Below, in pieces: positions 26,965 through 36,166 of a stretch of 64,000 bases of DNA. The DNA comes from an uncultured Veillonellaceae bacterium. Lineage in GTDB: Bacteria > Bacillota > Negativicutes > Selenomonadales > Selenomonadaceae. The notes under the pieces are model-generated. The model ran no database searches. It was not told where the DNA came from and saw only the letters and a program-made list of their open reading frames with translations. Within the stretch, counting starts at the first letter, position 1. Every line of letters starts with the position of its first letter. The DNA is taken from the NCBI GenBank assembly GCA_902773295.1, contig CACYDT010000082.1:1-64000 (forward strand). Reading direction: 5' to 3'. The position numbers and the translations under genes are program-made.

Positions 26965-28374
26965 ATGCAAATGTGGAAAAAAGTATGTGCCGGTTTGTTG
27001 GGATGTTCCATGGCTGCCAGTGTTTCCCTGGGTGCTGCTTTTGCAGCCCCGGAACAGGCGGATGCTCCTAAAAATGTTCAGGCTGAAGTACCGAAGATTC
27101 CGGGTGGCGTGAATACCGGAAATGTTGTGTCGGCTCCTGCGGTGCAGCAGCCGGCAGTGCAACCTCCGGCAACGCAGCAGCCTGTGACGCAACCTCCGGC
27201 AACAACGCAACCTCCGGCAGCGCAGCAGCCTGCAACGCAACAGCCGGCAACGCAGCAGCCCAAGGCAGAGACACCTGCGGCAAAGACAAGTCAGGAGAAA
27301 AAGATTGTCATCAATATCGCCAGCCGGTCTTTGGCATTGTATCAGGGGACGGAGAAGATACGCCTCTATCCTTTGGGGCTTGGCAAGCCATATACGCCGA
27401 CGCCGACCGGGTATTACAAGATCAGCAGCAAGGATGTCAATCCTACCTGGTCAGATCCCTCGGATCCCTCTGTGGTCATCCCTTCGGGGGAGAGCAATCC
27501 GCTGGGATACCGCTGGATGCTCCTCTATGGCAATTACGGCATCCATGGTACAAACCGTCCGGACAGCATAGGGCATTATGTGTCCAACGGCTGCGTCCGC
27601 ATGAAAGAATCCGATGTGGAGGCTCTCTTTGATTTGGTAGAAGTGGGAACTCCTGTGGAAATCACCTATAATCGCATCGTTGTGGAAAAGGCGCCAGATG
27701 ATACGGTGGTCTATTACATCTATCCCGATGGCTATGACTGCCAGCCTGTGGATGTCGCTCTGGTGAACCGGTGGCTGGAAGGATATGGTGTCAGCGCTTT
27801 TGTGAGCGATGAGGCGATCCAGCAGAAGATTGCCGCATCCGATGGCGAGCCGACATTTATCGGAAAGGTATACAATACCTTCGTGAATGGGAACAAACTT
27901 GTGGGCAAGACTGTGGTTGTGGACAATGTGACGTATCTTCCAGCAGTCGATGTGGCCCAGGCCGTGAAGCTTGACCTGCAATGGAAGCAGGACGCCGGGA
28001 CTCTTGTGACTCCCTATGGGCAAGCCAAGGGATACAATAAGAAGAACGTGCTCTACTGCAATGCCGCAGATGCAGCAACGCTGTTTCGTCTGAAGGGGAC
28101 GCTGGAATCCACGAAATCGTATGTGTTGAAGTCGGAGAAACCGGTGGCTCCAGCAGCGGTTCCTGCCAATCCCGGCACGGCAGCAACGGCTCCAGCAGCG
28201 GTTCCTGCCAATCCCGGCACGGCAGCAGCGGCTCCAGCAGCGGTTCCTGCTAATCCCGGCACGGCAGCAGCGGCTTCTCCTGCCCAGAAGGATGCGGAGC
28301 TTTCCGTGGTGCATGAGGATAAGCCTGTTCTCATCTATGAGAAGCAGGACTTGGCAAAGGAGGCAATCCGTTGA
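26965..28374 (+). CDS. Secreted L,D-transpeptidase (YkuD domain)
   Basis: 469 residues. A signal peptide (LLGCSMAASVSLGAAFA) is followed by a Pro/Gln/Ala-rich linker (about 50-110, PPATQQP units). The YkuD domain has GIHGTNRPDSIGHYVSNGC with catalytic C210 in NGCVRM. The C-terminal half is unassigned up to three exact 14-residue APAAVPANPGTAA units. YkuD enzymes form 3-3 cross-links or attach proteins to peptidoglycan. Start at the ATG at 26965 behind AGGAAAAG; the next ATG at 26971 is possible. The last base-pairs overlap the polA start. Confidence 0.88.
   Translation: MQMWKKVCAGLLGCSMAASVSLGAAFAAPEQADAPKNVQAEVPKIPGGVNTGNVVSAPAVQQPAVQPPATQQPVTQPPATTQPPAAQQPATQQPATQQPKAETPAAKTSQEKKIVINIASRSLALYQGTEKIRLYPLGLGKPYTPTPTGYYKISSKDVNPTWSDPSDPSVVIPSGESNPLGYRWMLLYGNYGIHGTNRPDSIGHYVSNGCVRMKESDVEALFDLVEVGTPVEITYNRIVVEKAPDDTVVYYIYPDGYDCQPVDVALVNRWLEGYGVSAFVSDEAIQQKIAASDGEPTFIGKVYNTFVNGNKLVGKTVVVDNVTYLPAVDVAQAVKLDLQWKQDAGTLVTPYGQAKGYNKKNVLYCNAADAATLFRLKGTLESTKSYVLKSEKPVAPAAVPANPGTAATAPAAVPANPGTAAAAPAAVPANPGTAAAASPAQKDAELSVVHEDKPVLIYEKQDLAKEAIR
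28147..28272 (+). repeat. Three 42-bp tandem repeats in the L,D-transpeptidase gene
   Basis: Units at 28147-28188, 28189-28230 and 28231-28272 differ at only a few bases. Each codes for APAAVPANPGTAA plus one more residue, a Pro/Ala-rich, probably flexible C-terminal segment. Confidence 0.9.
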
Positions 28375-30983
28375 AACGGAGATTCGTAATTCTTGATGGC
28401 AGCAGCCTGATGTACCGGGCATTCTATGCGTTGCCATTGCTGACAGCCTCTACCGGTGAATATACGAATGCAATCTACGGTTTTTCCAATATGCTTGCGA
28501 AACTTCTGCAGGAGCTTCAGCCGGATGCCCTGGTCATTGCTTTCGACAAGGGAAAGAAGACCTTTCGGAACGAGATGTTCCCGGAGTATAAGGGAACCCG
28601 CCAGAAGACGCCGGAAGAACTCAGTTCGCAGATCCCCTTGCTGCACGATTTCATCCGGTTCTATGGCATTGCATGGATAGAACAGGCAGGCTATGAGGCT
28701 GATGATATTATCGGTACGCTTGCCACCCAAGCGGCAGGAGAGGGCTTCGAGACCTTTGTGGTCACGGGGGATCGCGATGCCTTGCAGCTTGTGAGGGAGA
28801 ACCTGAAGGTAATGCTCACGAAAAAAGGCATCAGCGAGATGAAGATTTACGATGAACCGGCCTTCCTGGAGGAGTATCAATTACGGCCATTGTCTCTCAT
28901 TGACCTTAAGGGGCTTATGGGGGATGCTTCCGACAATATACCGGGAGTTCCCGGCGTGGGACAGAAAACGGCAACCAAGCTTTTGGCAGAATATGGTTCC
29001 CTGGAGAATGTGCTGGAGCATGTCCATGATATTTCCGGTAAGAAACTCAGGGAACGGCTGATGGAAAACAAGGAGCTGGCGCTTCTTTCGAAGCGGCTTG
29101 CAACCATTGAGTGCCATGTGCCGGATGTAAAGTTCCTTTCGGAGGAGTATGTTGTCCGCCCAGATCGAAAGGGCATGCAGGATTTTTGCCGGCGGTATGA
29201 TCTGCGGACGGTCTGGAAGAACTATGAGCGTTTGTTTCCAGAGACGGAATCGGCGGAATTGCCGGTGGCAGGGAAGGAGGATTCCCTGCCACTGGACTAT
29301 GAAAGATTGGATCGGCCGGAAGGACTGGAGGAGCTTGCAGCTGCGGAGCAGGCAGCTCTTGCAGTGGGGAGTTCCGGGAAAGCCCCGTTTTTTGATGTTT
29401 CCGGAGCGATGCTCATGGTGCTGCCCCGGAAAAAACTGTTTTATATCCCGAAGGAATCGGCGCTTTGGGAAAACGTGCCGGATATCCTCGCTTCTTTGAA
29501 GGAAGTCTGGGTATTTGATGCAAAGAGGCTCTACCATGAAGGGTTTCACTGCCAAAAGAATTTTTTTGACGTATCCCTGGCGGCCTATCTTCTGAATCCG
29601 GAGGCTTCCGATTACGGGATTCCGTCTCTGGCGGAGGAATTTTGTCCGGAGCTTGCGATTCCGGCATCTTTTTCCGGCGAGGAGGAGCTTCTGGCTTGGA
29701 ATGCTTCCATTCTTCTCAGGCTGGGGGAAACCCTTCGCCGCAAGCTGGAGGCGGAAGGGCTCTGCAAGCTGTACACGGATATGGAGCTTCCCTTGGCAGA
29801 AGTTCTGGCCGTCATGGAAGAGAACGGCGTTTATGTGAACCGGGAGCACCTTTCCAGGAAGTCCGAGGAAGTAGATGCGAAGGTAGCTGCCTTGGAGAAG
29901 GAGATCCATCTGCTGGCGGGGAAAGAATTCAATATCAATTCTCCCAAGCAGTTGGGGGAAGTCCTTTTTGACGATCTTGGGCTTCCGCCGCTCAAAAAGA
30001 CAAAGACCGGGTATTCTACCAATGCAGAGGTTCTGGAATCTCTTCGTGATCGGCATCCCATTGTGGGGCAGATCCTTTCTTACCGGCTTTGGGGGAAAAT
30101 CAGATCCACATATCTGGAGAGCATTGATGAGCTCATTGACGGGAGAACGAAGCGGGTGCATACGAGTTTCAACCAGACCGTCACAGCGACGGGACGGCTG
30201 AGCAGCTCGGATCCGAACCTGCAGAATATTCCTGTGCGCACAGAGGAAGGCAGGGAAATCCGGGCATTGTTTGAGCCGGGGGAGGGATATGACGGGCTCC
30301 TTTCTGCGGATTATTCCCAGATTGAGCTGAGGTTGCTGGCACACATGTCGGGGGATTCCGGTTTTATCCGGGCGTTCCTGGATGGCGAGGATATCCATGC
30401 CCGCACAGCGGCAGAGGTATTCGGCATTCCCTTGGAGAATGTGACACCGGATCTGCGGCGCAAGGCCAAAGCCGTGAATTTCGGCATTGTGTATGGCATC
30501 AGTGACTACGGGCTGTCAAGGGATCTTCGGATTCCGAGGAAAGAAGCGGCGGAATACATCCACCGCTATTTTGAGAGATATCCCGGCGTGAAGGCTTTTC
30601 TCGATGCCATGGTGGAGAAGGCGCATCGAGATGGCTTCGTCACCACGATGTTCGGGCGCCGACGCAGCCTGCCCGGAATCAAGAGCAGCAATTTCCATCA
30701 GAGGAGCCTGGCAGAGAGGATGGCGATGAATACGCCGATTCAGGGAACCGCTGCAGATATCATCAAGCTGGCCATGGCTGCCGCTTACAGGAACCTCAGG
30801 AAGGCCGGCGTGGCGAGCAGGATTATCCTCCAGGTTCATGACGAGCTTGTCCTGGAAGTGGTGGATTCTGAGGTGGAGCAGGTATCAGCGATTCTCAGGA
30901 AATCCATGGAGCATGTGGTGGAGCTCTCGGTTCCCCTTCTCATCGATATTCATGTTGGAAAGAACTGGGCGGAGGCGAAGTAG
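28371..30983 (+). CDS. polA: DNA polymerase I, 3'-5' exonuclease degenerate
   Basis: 870 residues. The N-terminal 5' nuclease domain (LDGSSLMYRAFYALP, DKGKKTFRNE, GVGQKTATKLL) and C-terminal polymerase domain are intact: motif A ADYSQIELRLLAH, motif B RRKAKAVNFGIVYG, motif C QVHDELVLEV. The middle domain (about 305-470) lacks the DxE, NxxxD and YxxxD residues of a working proofreading exonuclease, as in Bacillus stearothermophilus Pol I. The TTG start overlaps the previous stop (TTGA), with AAGGAGG eight bases upstream. coaE follows immediately. Confidence 0.95.
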   Translation: MKRRFVILDGSSLMYRAFYALPLLTASTGEYTNAIYGFSNMLAKLLQELQPDALVIAFDKGKKTFRNEMFPEYKGTRQKTPEELSSQIPLLHDFIRFYGIAWIEQAGYEADDIIGTLATQAAGEGFETFVVTGDRDALQLVRENLKVMLTKKGISEMKIYDEPAFLEEYQLRPLSLIDLKGLMGDASDNIPGVPGVGQKTATKLLAEYGSLENVLEHVHDISGKKLRERLMENKELALLSKRLATIECHVPDVKFLSEEYVVRPDRKGMQDFCRRYDLRTVWKNYERLFPETESAELPVAGKEDSLPLDYERLDRPEGLEELAAAEQAALAVGSSGKAPFFDVSGAMLMVLPRKKLFYIPKESALWENVPDILASLKEVWVFDAKRLYHEGFHCQKNFFDVSLAAYLLNPEASDYGIPSLAEEFCPELAIPASFSGEEELLAWNASILLRLGETLRRKLEAEGLCKLYTDMELPLAEVLAVMEENGVYVNREHLSRKSEEVDAKVAALEKEIHLLAGKEFNINSPKQLGEVLFDDLGLPPLKKTKTGYSTNAEVLESLRDRHPIVGQILSYRLWGKIRSTYLESIDELIDGRTKRVHTSFNQTVTATGRLSSSDPNLQNIPVRTEEGREIRALFEPGEGYDGLLSADYSQIELRLLAHMSGDSGFIRAFLDGEDIHARTAAEVFGIPLENVTPDLRRKAKAVNFGIVYGISDYGLSRDLRIPRKEAAEYIHRYFERYPGVKAFLDAMVEKAHRDGFVTTMFGRRRSLPGIKSSNFHQRSLAERMAMNTPIQGTAADIIKLAMAAAYRNLRKAGVASRIILQVHDELVLEVVDSEVEQVSAILRKSMEHVVELSVPLLIDIHVGKNWAEAK

Positions 30984-31613
30984 ATGCCTGGCATGAGGAT
31001 TTTTGCCCTTACGGGCGGCATTGCCAGCGGCAAGAGCACGGTTTCCAAGCATTTGCACAGATTGGGGGCGGCGATTGTCGATGCGGACAGGATTGCCCAT
31101 AGGCTGGCCATGCCGCACCAACCTCTTTGGGAGGCCTATATGAATCATTTTGGCGCAGGCATTCTGCTGCCGGATGGCACTTTGAACCGCAGAGCCATAG
31201 GACGGGCGATTTTCCATGATGCATTGGAGAGAAAATGGTTGGATGAAGTATCCCATCCTCTCATCCGTTCACAGATGGAAAAGCAATTGGAAAAGCATCG
31301 TGCTTCCGGGAAGGGGGCGGTTTTCCTGGATGTGCCGCTCCTTTATGAAGTGGGTTGGGATGCCATTGCGGAGGAAGTCTGGGTGGTCTATGTGCCTTTT
31401 GATGTGCAGCTTGCCCGACTGATGGCCAGGGATGCCTGTGATGAGACGGCGGCACGGGAACGGATTTCCTCGCAGATGAGCCTGGATGAGAAACGCAGGA
31501 GAGCGGATTTCGTGATTGATAATTCCGGGACATGGAACAGCACCAGGCGGCAAGTGGAGATTGCCTGGGAAAGATTGGGTCAGGAGAAGCAGGATGAAGG
31601 AGAAGTTCCTTGA
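30984..31613 (+). CDS. coaE: Dephospho-CoA kinase
   Basis: 209 residues. Last step of coenzyme A synthesis. The P-loop GGIASGKST lies at 11-19 in the usual TGGIASGKST start; FLDVPLLYE and DNSGTW are further CoaE motifs. polA-coaE is a common Firmicute pair. Its last 20 bases overlap the next gene. Confidence 0.95.
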   Translation: MPGMRIFALTGGIASGKSTVSKHLHRLGAAIVDADRIAHRLAMPHQPLWEAYMNHFGAGILLPDGTLNRRAIGRAIFHDALERKWLDEVSHPLIRSQMEKQLEKHRASGKGAVFLDVPLLYEVGWDAIAEEVWVVYVPFDVQLARLMARDACDETAARERISSQMSLDEKRRRADFVIDNSGTWNSTRRQVEIAWERLGQEKQDEGEVP

Positions 31614-32205
31614 GCGTATGCGCAGGAAGAATGCGGAACAAAAGCGGATCAATTATTCCCTGTTGGCAGGTCTTGCGATCCTGTTGATCAGTTTGGGACT
31701 GTATGTCCTTTTTCAATTCAGTTCCGTGCAGAGGAGTTATCTCTATCCGTATCCTTACCAGGACGAGGTAAGGCAGTATGCAGAGGAATATGAGGTAGAC
31801 AGCGACTTGGTGATAGCAGTGATCAAGACGGAGAGCAATTTCAAGGAAAAGGCAAAGTCCCACCGCGGTGCAGTGGGGCTTATGCAGATTATGCCGGATA
31901 CGGCAAAGTGGATTGCCAAGCAAATCGGTGACAGGGATTATTCCGTGAAAAAGCTGCATGAGCCGGAAACGAATATCCGTTACGGAATCTGGTATCTTTC
32001 GGAGCTGCAGAAGGAATTCGAACACAATCCTGTCCTTGTGCTGGCTGCTTATAATGCCGGGCGGGGAAATGTGAAATCGTGGATGAAGAAAAATCACTGG
32101 GACATGGATTTCGAGGATATCAATGAAATTCCTTTCGGCGAGACCAGGGAGTATGTCCGCAGGGTGCTGAAGAACCGGGAAAAATACCGGGAGCTCTATC
32201 GTTGA
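31594..32205 (+). CDS. Membrane-anchored lytic transglycosylase (SLT domain)
   Basis: 203 residues. A single transmembrane segment (YSLLAGLAILLISLGLYVLF) places the rest outside the membrane. The SLT domain has catalytic E80 in IKTESNF, HRGAVGLMQIMPDTA and AAYNAGRGNV. It would cleave glycan strands in the wall. Start at 31594 behind CAGGAG, overlapping coaE; earlier in-frame starts lie inside coaE and are less likely. Confidence 0.92.
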   Translation: MKEKFLERMRRKNAEQKRINYSLLAGLAILLISLGLYVLFQFSSVQRSYLYPYPYQDEVRQYAEEYEVDSDLVIAVIKTESNFKEKAKSHRGAVGLMQIMPDTAKWIAKQIGDRDYSVKKLHEPETNIRYGIWYLSELQKEFEHNPVLVLAAYNAGRGNVKSWMKKNHWDMDFEDINEIPFGETREYVRRVLKNREKYRELYR

Positions 32206-32229
32206 TGAAGGGACAGGAGCCGGGTGCAG

Positions 32230-35200
32230 ATGAAGAAGTATTGTATTGTTCCTGATCGGGAGAATATGTTTTGGCAGCTTGTCCAAGGGATGGAAATGAC
32301 AGAGGATGAGAAGAATCTCTTGAAGTCATGCAGCATCAAGCATGTGGAGATTTCTCCGGGGACAAATTGCTGGGAGATTCTGTTGCAGACGCAGGAACTC
32401 GTGGGTGAGGATCTCATCCGCCGGGCATCGCTCCATCTCAGGAAAATGTGCAGGCTGTCGGATGTCATCTTCTATCAGCATGTCATTGATATCGAGACTT
32501 CGGTCAACAAGGCATGGGCGAGACTGTCAGAACTTGTGGCTGACGGGAATCCGACCGTCGCCTATCTTTTGCGCAGGGCGGAGCACGCGATGGATGGCAG
32601 CCGATTGGTCCTTGCAGTGCCGGGGGAGCTCGGCGGGGAGATTCTCAGGGCCCATTCCGTGCCGCTTATGCTCCAAAAGGCAATCAAGAAGCTTCTGGGC
32701 TTTTCCTGCCATGTCGAATGCAATGCGCTGGGCGGGGAGTGGGAGCCGGAGGAACCTTGTGGTACGCAGGAGCCTCTTCCTATAGTGCGCAAAGAAGCTG
32801 TTAAGAAAACAAAGGCTTCTGGGACTTCCGGGAAGGAGAACGCAGGCGGCGGGAAGAAAGCAGCCGATCGTGCTGACGATGCACCTCCTGTGCGGATCGC
32901 TGCTTCTGGCAACGTGATTTTTGGAAAGCCGGTGCTAGGAGAGGCCGTGGACATCGATTCTCTGGAAGGAGAAACGAAGAGCGTTGTTCTGGAGGGCATG
33001 ATCGGGGAAGGACAGATTTCCGGAATCCGCACCAATGAATTCAAGACAGGGACGAAACTGCTGTCCTTCTGCATTGCTGATCGCACCAACGGCATCAGCT
33101 GCAAGAAGTTTTTCAAGGAAAAGGAGAAGGAGGACTTCGACCGCGTCCTCCAAGAGCTCAAGGGCGGCATGGAGGTCAGGGCGCATGGATCCGTCCGCTT
33201 CGATACTTACCAGAATGAGTACGTGCTGTTTCTTGACAGCCTTGCAAAGAAAGAGACGGTCCAAAGAGCGGACACGGCGAAGGAGAAGCGGGTGGAGCTT
33301 CATGCCCATACGACGATGAGCAATATGGATGCCGTGGTATCCGTGAAAAAGCTCATCAAGACAGCCGCGCAATGGGGGTGGCCTGCCATTGCCATTACGG
33401 ATCATGGTGTGGTGCAAGCGTTTCCGGATGCAGCGAAGGCCGTCAAGGATGGGAAGCTGGATATCAAGGTCATCTATGGCATGGAAGGCTATCTTACGGG
33501 AGATGATTATGAGCAGAAACATGCGAACCATATCATTCTTCTGGCGAAGAATCCTGTGGGGCTCAGGAACCTCTACCAGCTGGTATCTCTGTCTCATTTG
33601 AAATACCTGCACCGCCAGCCGCGTCTTCCCAAGCGTATCCTCAAGGAATTCAGGGAAGGACTCATCCTTGGATCTGCCTGCGAGGCCGGGGAACTGGTGC
33701 GGGCAATCGTGGAGGGCAGGAGCGATGAGGAACTTTTGGAAATCGCGGATTTCTATGATTACCTTGAAATCCAGCCCATCGGCAACAATGAATTCCTCAA
33801 GCGGAGCGACAGATTTCCCGATATCCGGACGGATGACGATTTGAGAAAGGTCAATCTCAAAGTTGCGGAACTTGCGAAAATCCAAGGAAAAATGCTGATC
33901 GCGACCTGTGATGTCCATTTCCTGAACCCGGAGGATTCCATTTATCGCGCCATACTCATGAAGGGAAAAGGCTATGAGGATGCAGAGCTGCAGCCACCCC
34001 TGTTTCTTCGCACAACGGAAGAAATGCTGGCGGAATTTGATTACTTGGGTGAGGAGCTGGCCTATGAAGCCGTGGTGGAAAATCCCCGCAAGGTCGCCGA
34101 GATGGTGGAGACGTTCCAGCCGATTCCCGATGATCTCTATTCGCCTATGATGCCCGGAGCCGATGAGGAAATACAGGAGATGTCCTATGGCAAAGCCAGG
34201 GAGCTCTATGGGGACAATCTGCCGGAAATCGTGGAAAAACGCCTGAAGCAGGAACTGACTCCAATCATTGGACACGGCTTTTCTGTGCTGTATCTGATTG
34301 CCCAAAAACTTGTGAAAAAGTCGAATGTGGATGGCTATCTGGTAGGATCCCGTGGTTCGGTCGGTTCGTCCTTTGTCGCAACGATGACGGGCATCACGGA
34401 GGTCAATCCGCTGCCGCCCCATTGGCGCTGCCCGCATTGCCAGTATTCGAAATTCATTGAGGATGGTTCCGTGGGCTGTGGCTACGACCTTCCGGATAAG
34501 GACTGCCCTGTTTGCAAGACACCTCTCATCAAGGACGGGCATGATATTCCTTTTGCGGTGTTCATGGGATTTGACGGCGACAAAGTGCCGGATATCGATC
34601 TCAATTTTTCCGGGGTGTACCAGCCGACGGCCCACAAGTTCACGGAAGTCATGTTCGGCAAGGATTTTGCCTATCGGGCGGGAACTATAGCCACGGTGGC
34701 AGATAAGACGGCCTATGGCTATGTCATGAAGTTCTATGAGGAAAAAGGTGTCAAGAAGCACAAGGCGTTCATTGAGAGGATTGCCCAGGGTTGCATGGGG
34801 GTCAAGCGGACGACGGGGCAGCACCCGGCAGGCATCATGGTGGTGCCGCGCAATATGGACGTGCATTTTTTCACGCCGATACAGAGGCCCGCGGATGACA
34901 AGACGACGACGACCATCACGACGCATTTCGACTATCATTCCATCAGTAGCCGCCTGGTCAAGCTGGATATCCTCGGCCATGATGACCCGACCGTGATCAA
35001 GATGTTGGAAGACCTTACCCATCGCGACCCGAAGACCATTCCTTTTGATGACAAAGCAACGCTTTCCATTTTTTCTTCTACGGAAGCGTTGGGCGTTACG
35101 CCGGAGGAATTGGGCGCCAATTCCGGAACCTTCGGGATACCGGAATTCCGTACGAGTTTCACCCGGCAGATGATCGATGATACGCATCCGGATTGTTTCA

Positions 35201-36021
35201 GCGACCTGGTACGCATTTCCGGGTTTTCCCATGGAACGGATGTATGGCTGGGGAACGCCCAGGAACTCATCCGCGCGAAGACCTGCACGCTTCATGATGC
35301 GATTTCCGCCCGCGATGACATTATGATGTATCTCATCCATAATGGCATCGACCCGCTTCTTTCTTTCAAGACCATGGAGAATGTGCGGAAGGGGAAGGGG
35401 ATTTCCGAGGAAGTGGTGGAGATTCTCAGAAAAGGCGGCATACCGGAGTGGTACATCCAGTCCTGCCAGAAGATCAAATATCTTTTTCCAAGGGCGCATG
35501 CCACGGCCTATGTCATGATGGCTTACCGCATCGCTTTCTGCAAGGTGCATTATCCTCTGGCTTATTATGCGGCATATTTTTCCATTCGGGCGGCGGAATT
35601 TGATGCCAATGTGGTGGCAAAGGGCAAGGATTTTGTCCATGAGAGGATCCGGGAATTGGAGGAAAAATCCAGGGAAAAAAAGCTTGATGTGAAGGACAGC
35701 GGCACTTTGGTGGTTTTGCAGCTGGCCTGGGAGATGTACCTGCGCGGCTATCGGGTGGAATATGCCGATATTTATCGCTCCGAGGCGGAAAAATTCGTCA
35801 TTCTGGAAGATTCCCTTCTTCCTCCCCTGGCATCCCTGGCAGGCATGAGCAGCTCGGCGGCAAAGGGGATTGTGGAGGCGAGAAAGGATGGGGCATTCAC
35901 GTCCGTGGATGATCTCCGCAAGCGTTCCGGCATATCCAAAACGAATGTGGAAGTCCTTCGGGAACATGGGTGTTTGGAAGGCATGAGCGAAAGCGACCAG
36001 ATGGAACTTTTCAGTATGTGA
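32230..36021 (+). CDS. polC: DNA polymerase III PolC without the DnaQ-type exonuclease domain
   Basis: 1263 residues, against 1437 in B. subtilis. PolC is the main replicase of Firmicutes. The order seen is an N-terminal domain (1-200), OB fold (240-350), PHP from about 355 (VELHAHTTMSNMD, ITDHGVVQAFP), zinc finger CPHCQY...CPVCK, and the palm with catalytic D788 and D790 in VPDIDLNFSG; the fingers follow. In standard PolC an exonuclease of about 170 residues splits PHP after YGME. Here YGMEGYLTGDDYEQKH runs straight into HIILLAKNPVGLRNLY at residue 424 or so, with no DxE motif anywhere. The rest is full length. Start at the ATG at 32230, ten bases behind CAGGAG. Confidence 0.95.
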   Translation: MKKYCIVPDRENMFWQLVQGMEMTEDEKNLLKSCSIKHVEISPGTNCWEILLQTQELVGEDLIRRASLHLRKMCRLSDVIFYQHVIDIETSVNKAWARLSELVADGNPTVAYLLRRAEHAMDGSRLVLAVPGELGGEILRAHSVPLMLQKAIKKLLGFSCHVECNALGGEWEPEEPCGTQEPLPIVRKEAVKKTKASGTSGKENAGGGKKAADRADDAPPVRIAASGNVIFGKPVLGEAVDIDSLEGETKSVVLEGMIGEGQISGIRTNEFKTGTKLLSFCIADRTNGISCKKFFKEKEKEDFDRVLQELKGGMEVRAHGSVRFDTYQNEYVLFLDSLAKKETVQRADTAKEKRVELHAHTTMSNMDAVVSVKKLIKTAAQWGWPAIAITDHGVVQAFPDAAKAVKDGKLDIKVIYGMEGYLTGDDYEQKHANHIILLAKNPVGLRNLYQLVSLSHLKYLHRQPRLPKRILKEFREGLILGSACEAGELVRAIVEGRSDEELLEIADFYDYLEIQPIGNNEFLKRSDRFPDIRTDDDLRKVNLKVAELAKIQGKMLIATCDVHFLNPEDSIYRAILMKGKGYEDAELQPPLFLRTTEEMLAEFDYLGEELAYEAVVENPRKVAEMVETFQPIPDDLYSPMMPGADEEIQEMSYGKARELYGDNLPEIVEKRLKQELTPIIGHGFSVLYLIAQKLVKKSNVDGYLVGSRGSVGSSFVATMTGITEVNPLPPHWRCPHCQYSKFIEDGSVGCGYDLPDKDCPVCKTPLIKDGHDIPFAVFMGFDGDKVPDIDLNFSGVYQPTAHKFTEVMFGKDFAYRAGTIATVADKTAYGYVMKFYEEKGVKKHKAFIERIAQGCMGVKRTTGQHPAGIMVVPRNMDVHFFTPIQRPADDKTTTTITTHFDYHSISSRLVKLDILGHDDPTVIKMLEDLTHRDPKTIPFDDKATLSIFSSTEALGVTPEELGANSGTFGIPEFRTSFTRQMIDDTHPDCFSDLVRISGFSHGTDVWLGNAQELIRAKTCTLHDAISARDDIMMYLIHNGIDPLLSFKTMENVRKGKGISEEVVEILRKGGIPEWYIQSCQKIKYLFPRAHATAYVMMAYRIAFCKVHYPLAYYAAYFSIRAAEFDANVVAKGKDFVHERIRELEEKSREKKLDVKDSGTLVVLQLAWEMYLRGYRVEYADIYRSEAEKFVILEDSLLPPLASLAGMSSSAAKGIVEARKDGAFTSVDDLRKRSGISKTNVEVLREHGCLEGMSESDQMELFSM

Positions 36022-36041
36022 CATTTTATTTCATTTGACAG

Positions 36042-36070
36042 TTTACAAGGTCTTTTGCAAGTGCTATAAT
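36042..36070 (+). promoter_or_regulatory. Sigma-A promoter of the rimP-ribF operon
   Basis: TTTACA (36042-36047), 17 bases, TATAAT (36065-36070). A TTGACA at 36035-36040 is nearby but would give 24-base spacing. Confidence 0.7.
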
Positions 36071-36097
36071 AGATACGTTAATTTAAGTTGGTATTTG

Positions 36098-36121
36098 AAG
36101 AGTGGGTGCGAACCCACTCTT
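36098..36121 (+). promoter_or_regulatory. Leader hairpin upstream of rimP with a GNRA loop
   Basis: AAGAGTGGGT (36098-36107) pairs perfectly with ACCCACTCTT (36112-36121), closed by the tetraloop GCGA. It lies about 28 bases after the -10 box, 45 bases before rimP, and is not followed by a U-run. Confidence 0.55.
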
Positions 36122-36166
36122 TACTCTTATGTCCATCATCAAGATTTTGGAAAATGGAGGTGCTGT

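Noticed and set aside
28147-28272. CRISPR-like array
   Set aside because: The 42-bp units are directly adjacent with no spacers and are coding repeats in the L,D-transpeptidase.
36035-36070. TTGACA at 36035 as -35 for rimP
   Set aside because: Spacing to TATAAT would be 24 bases; TTTACA at 36042 gives 17.
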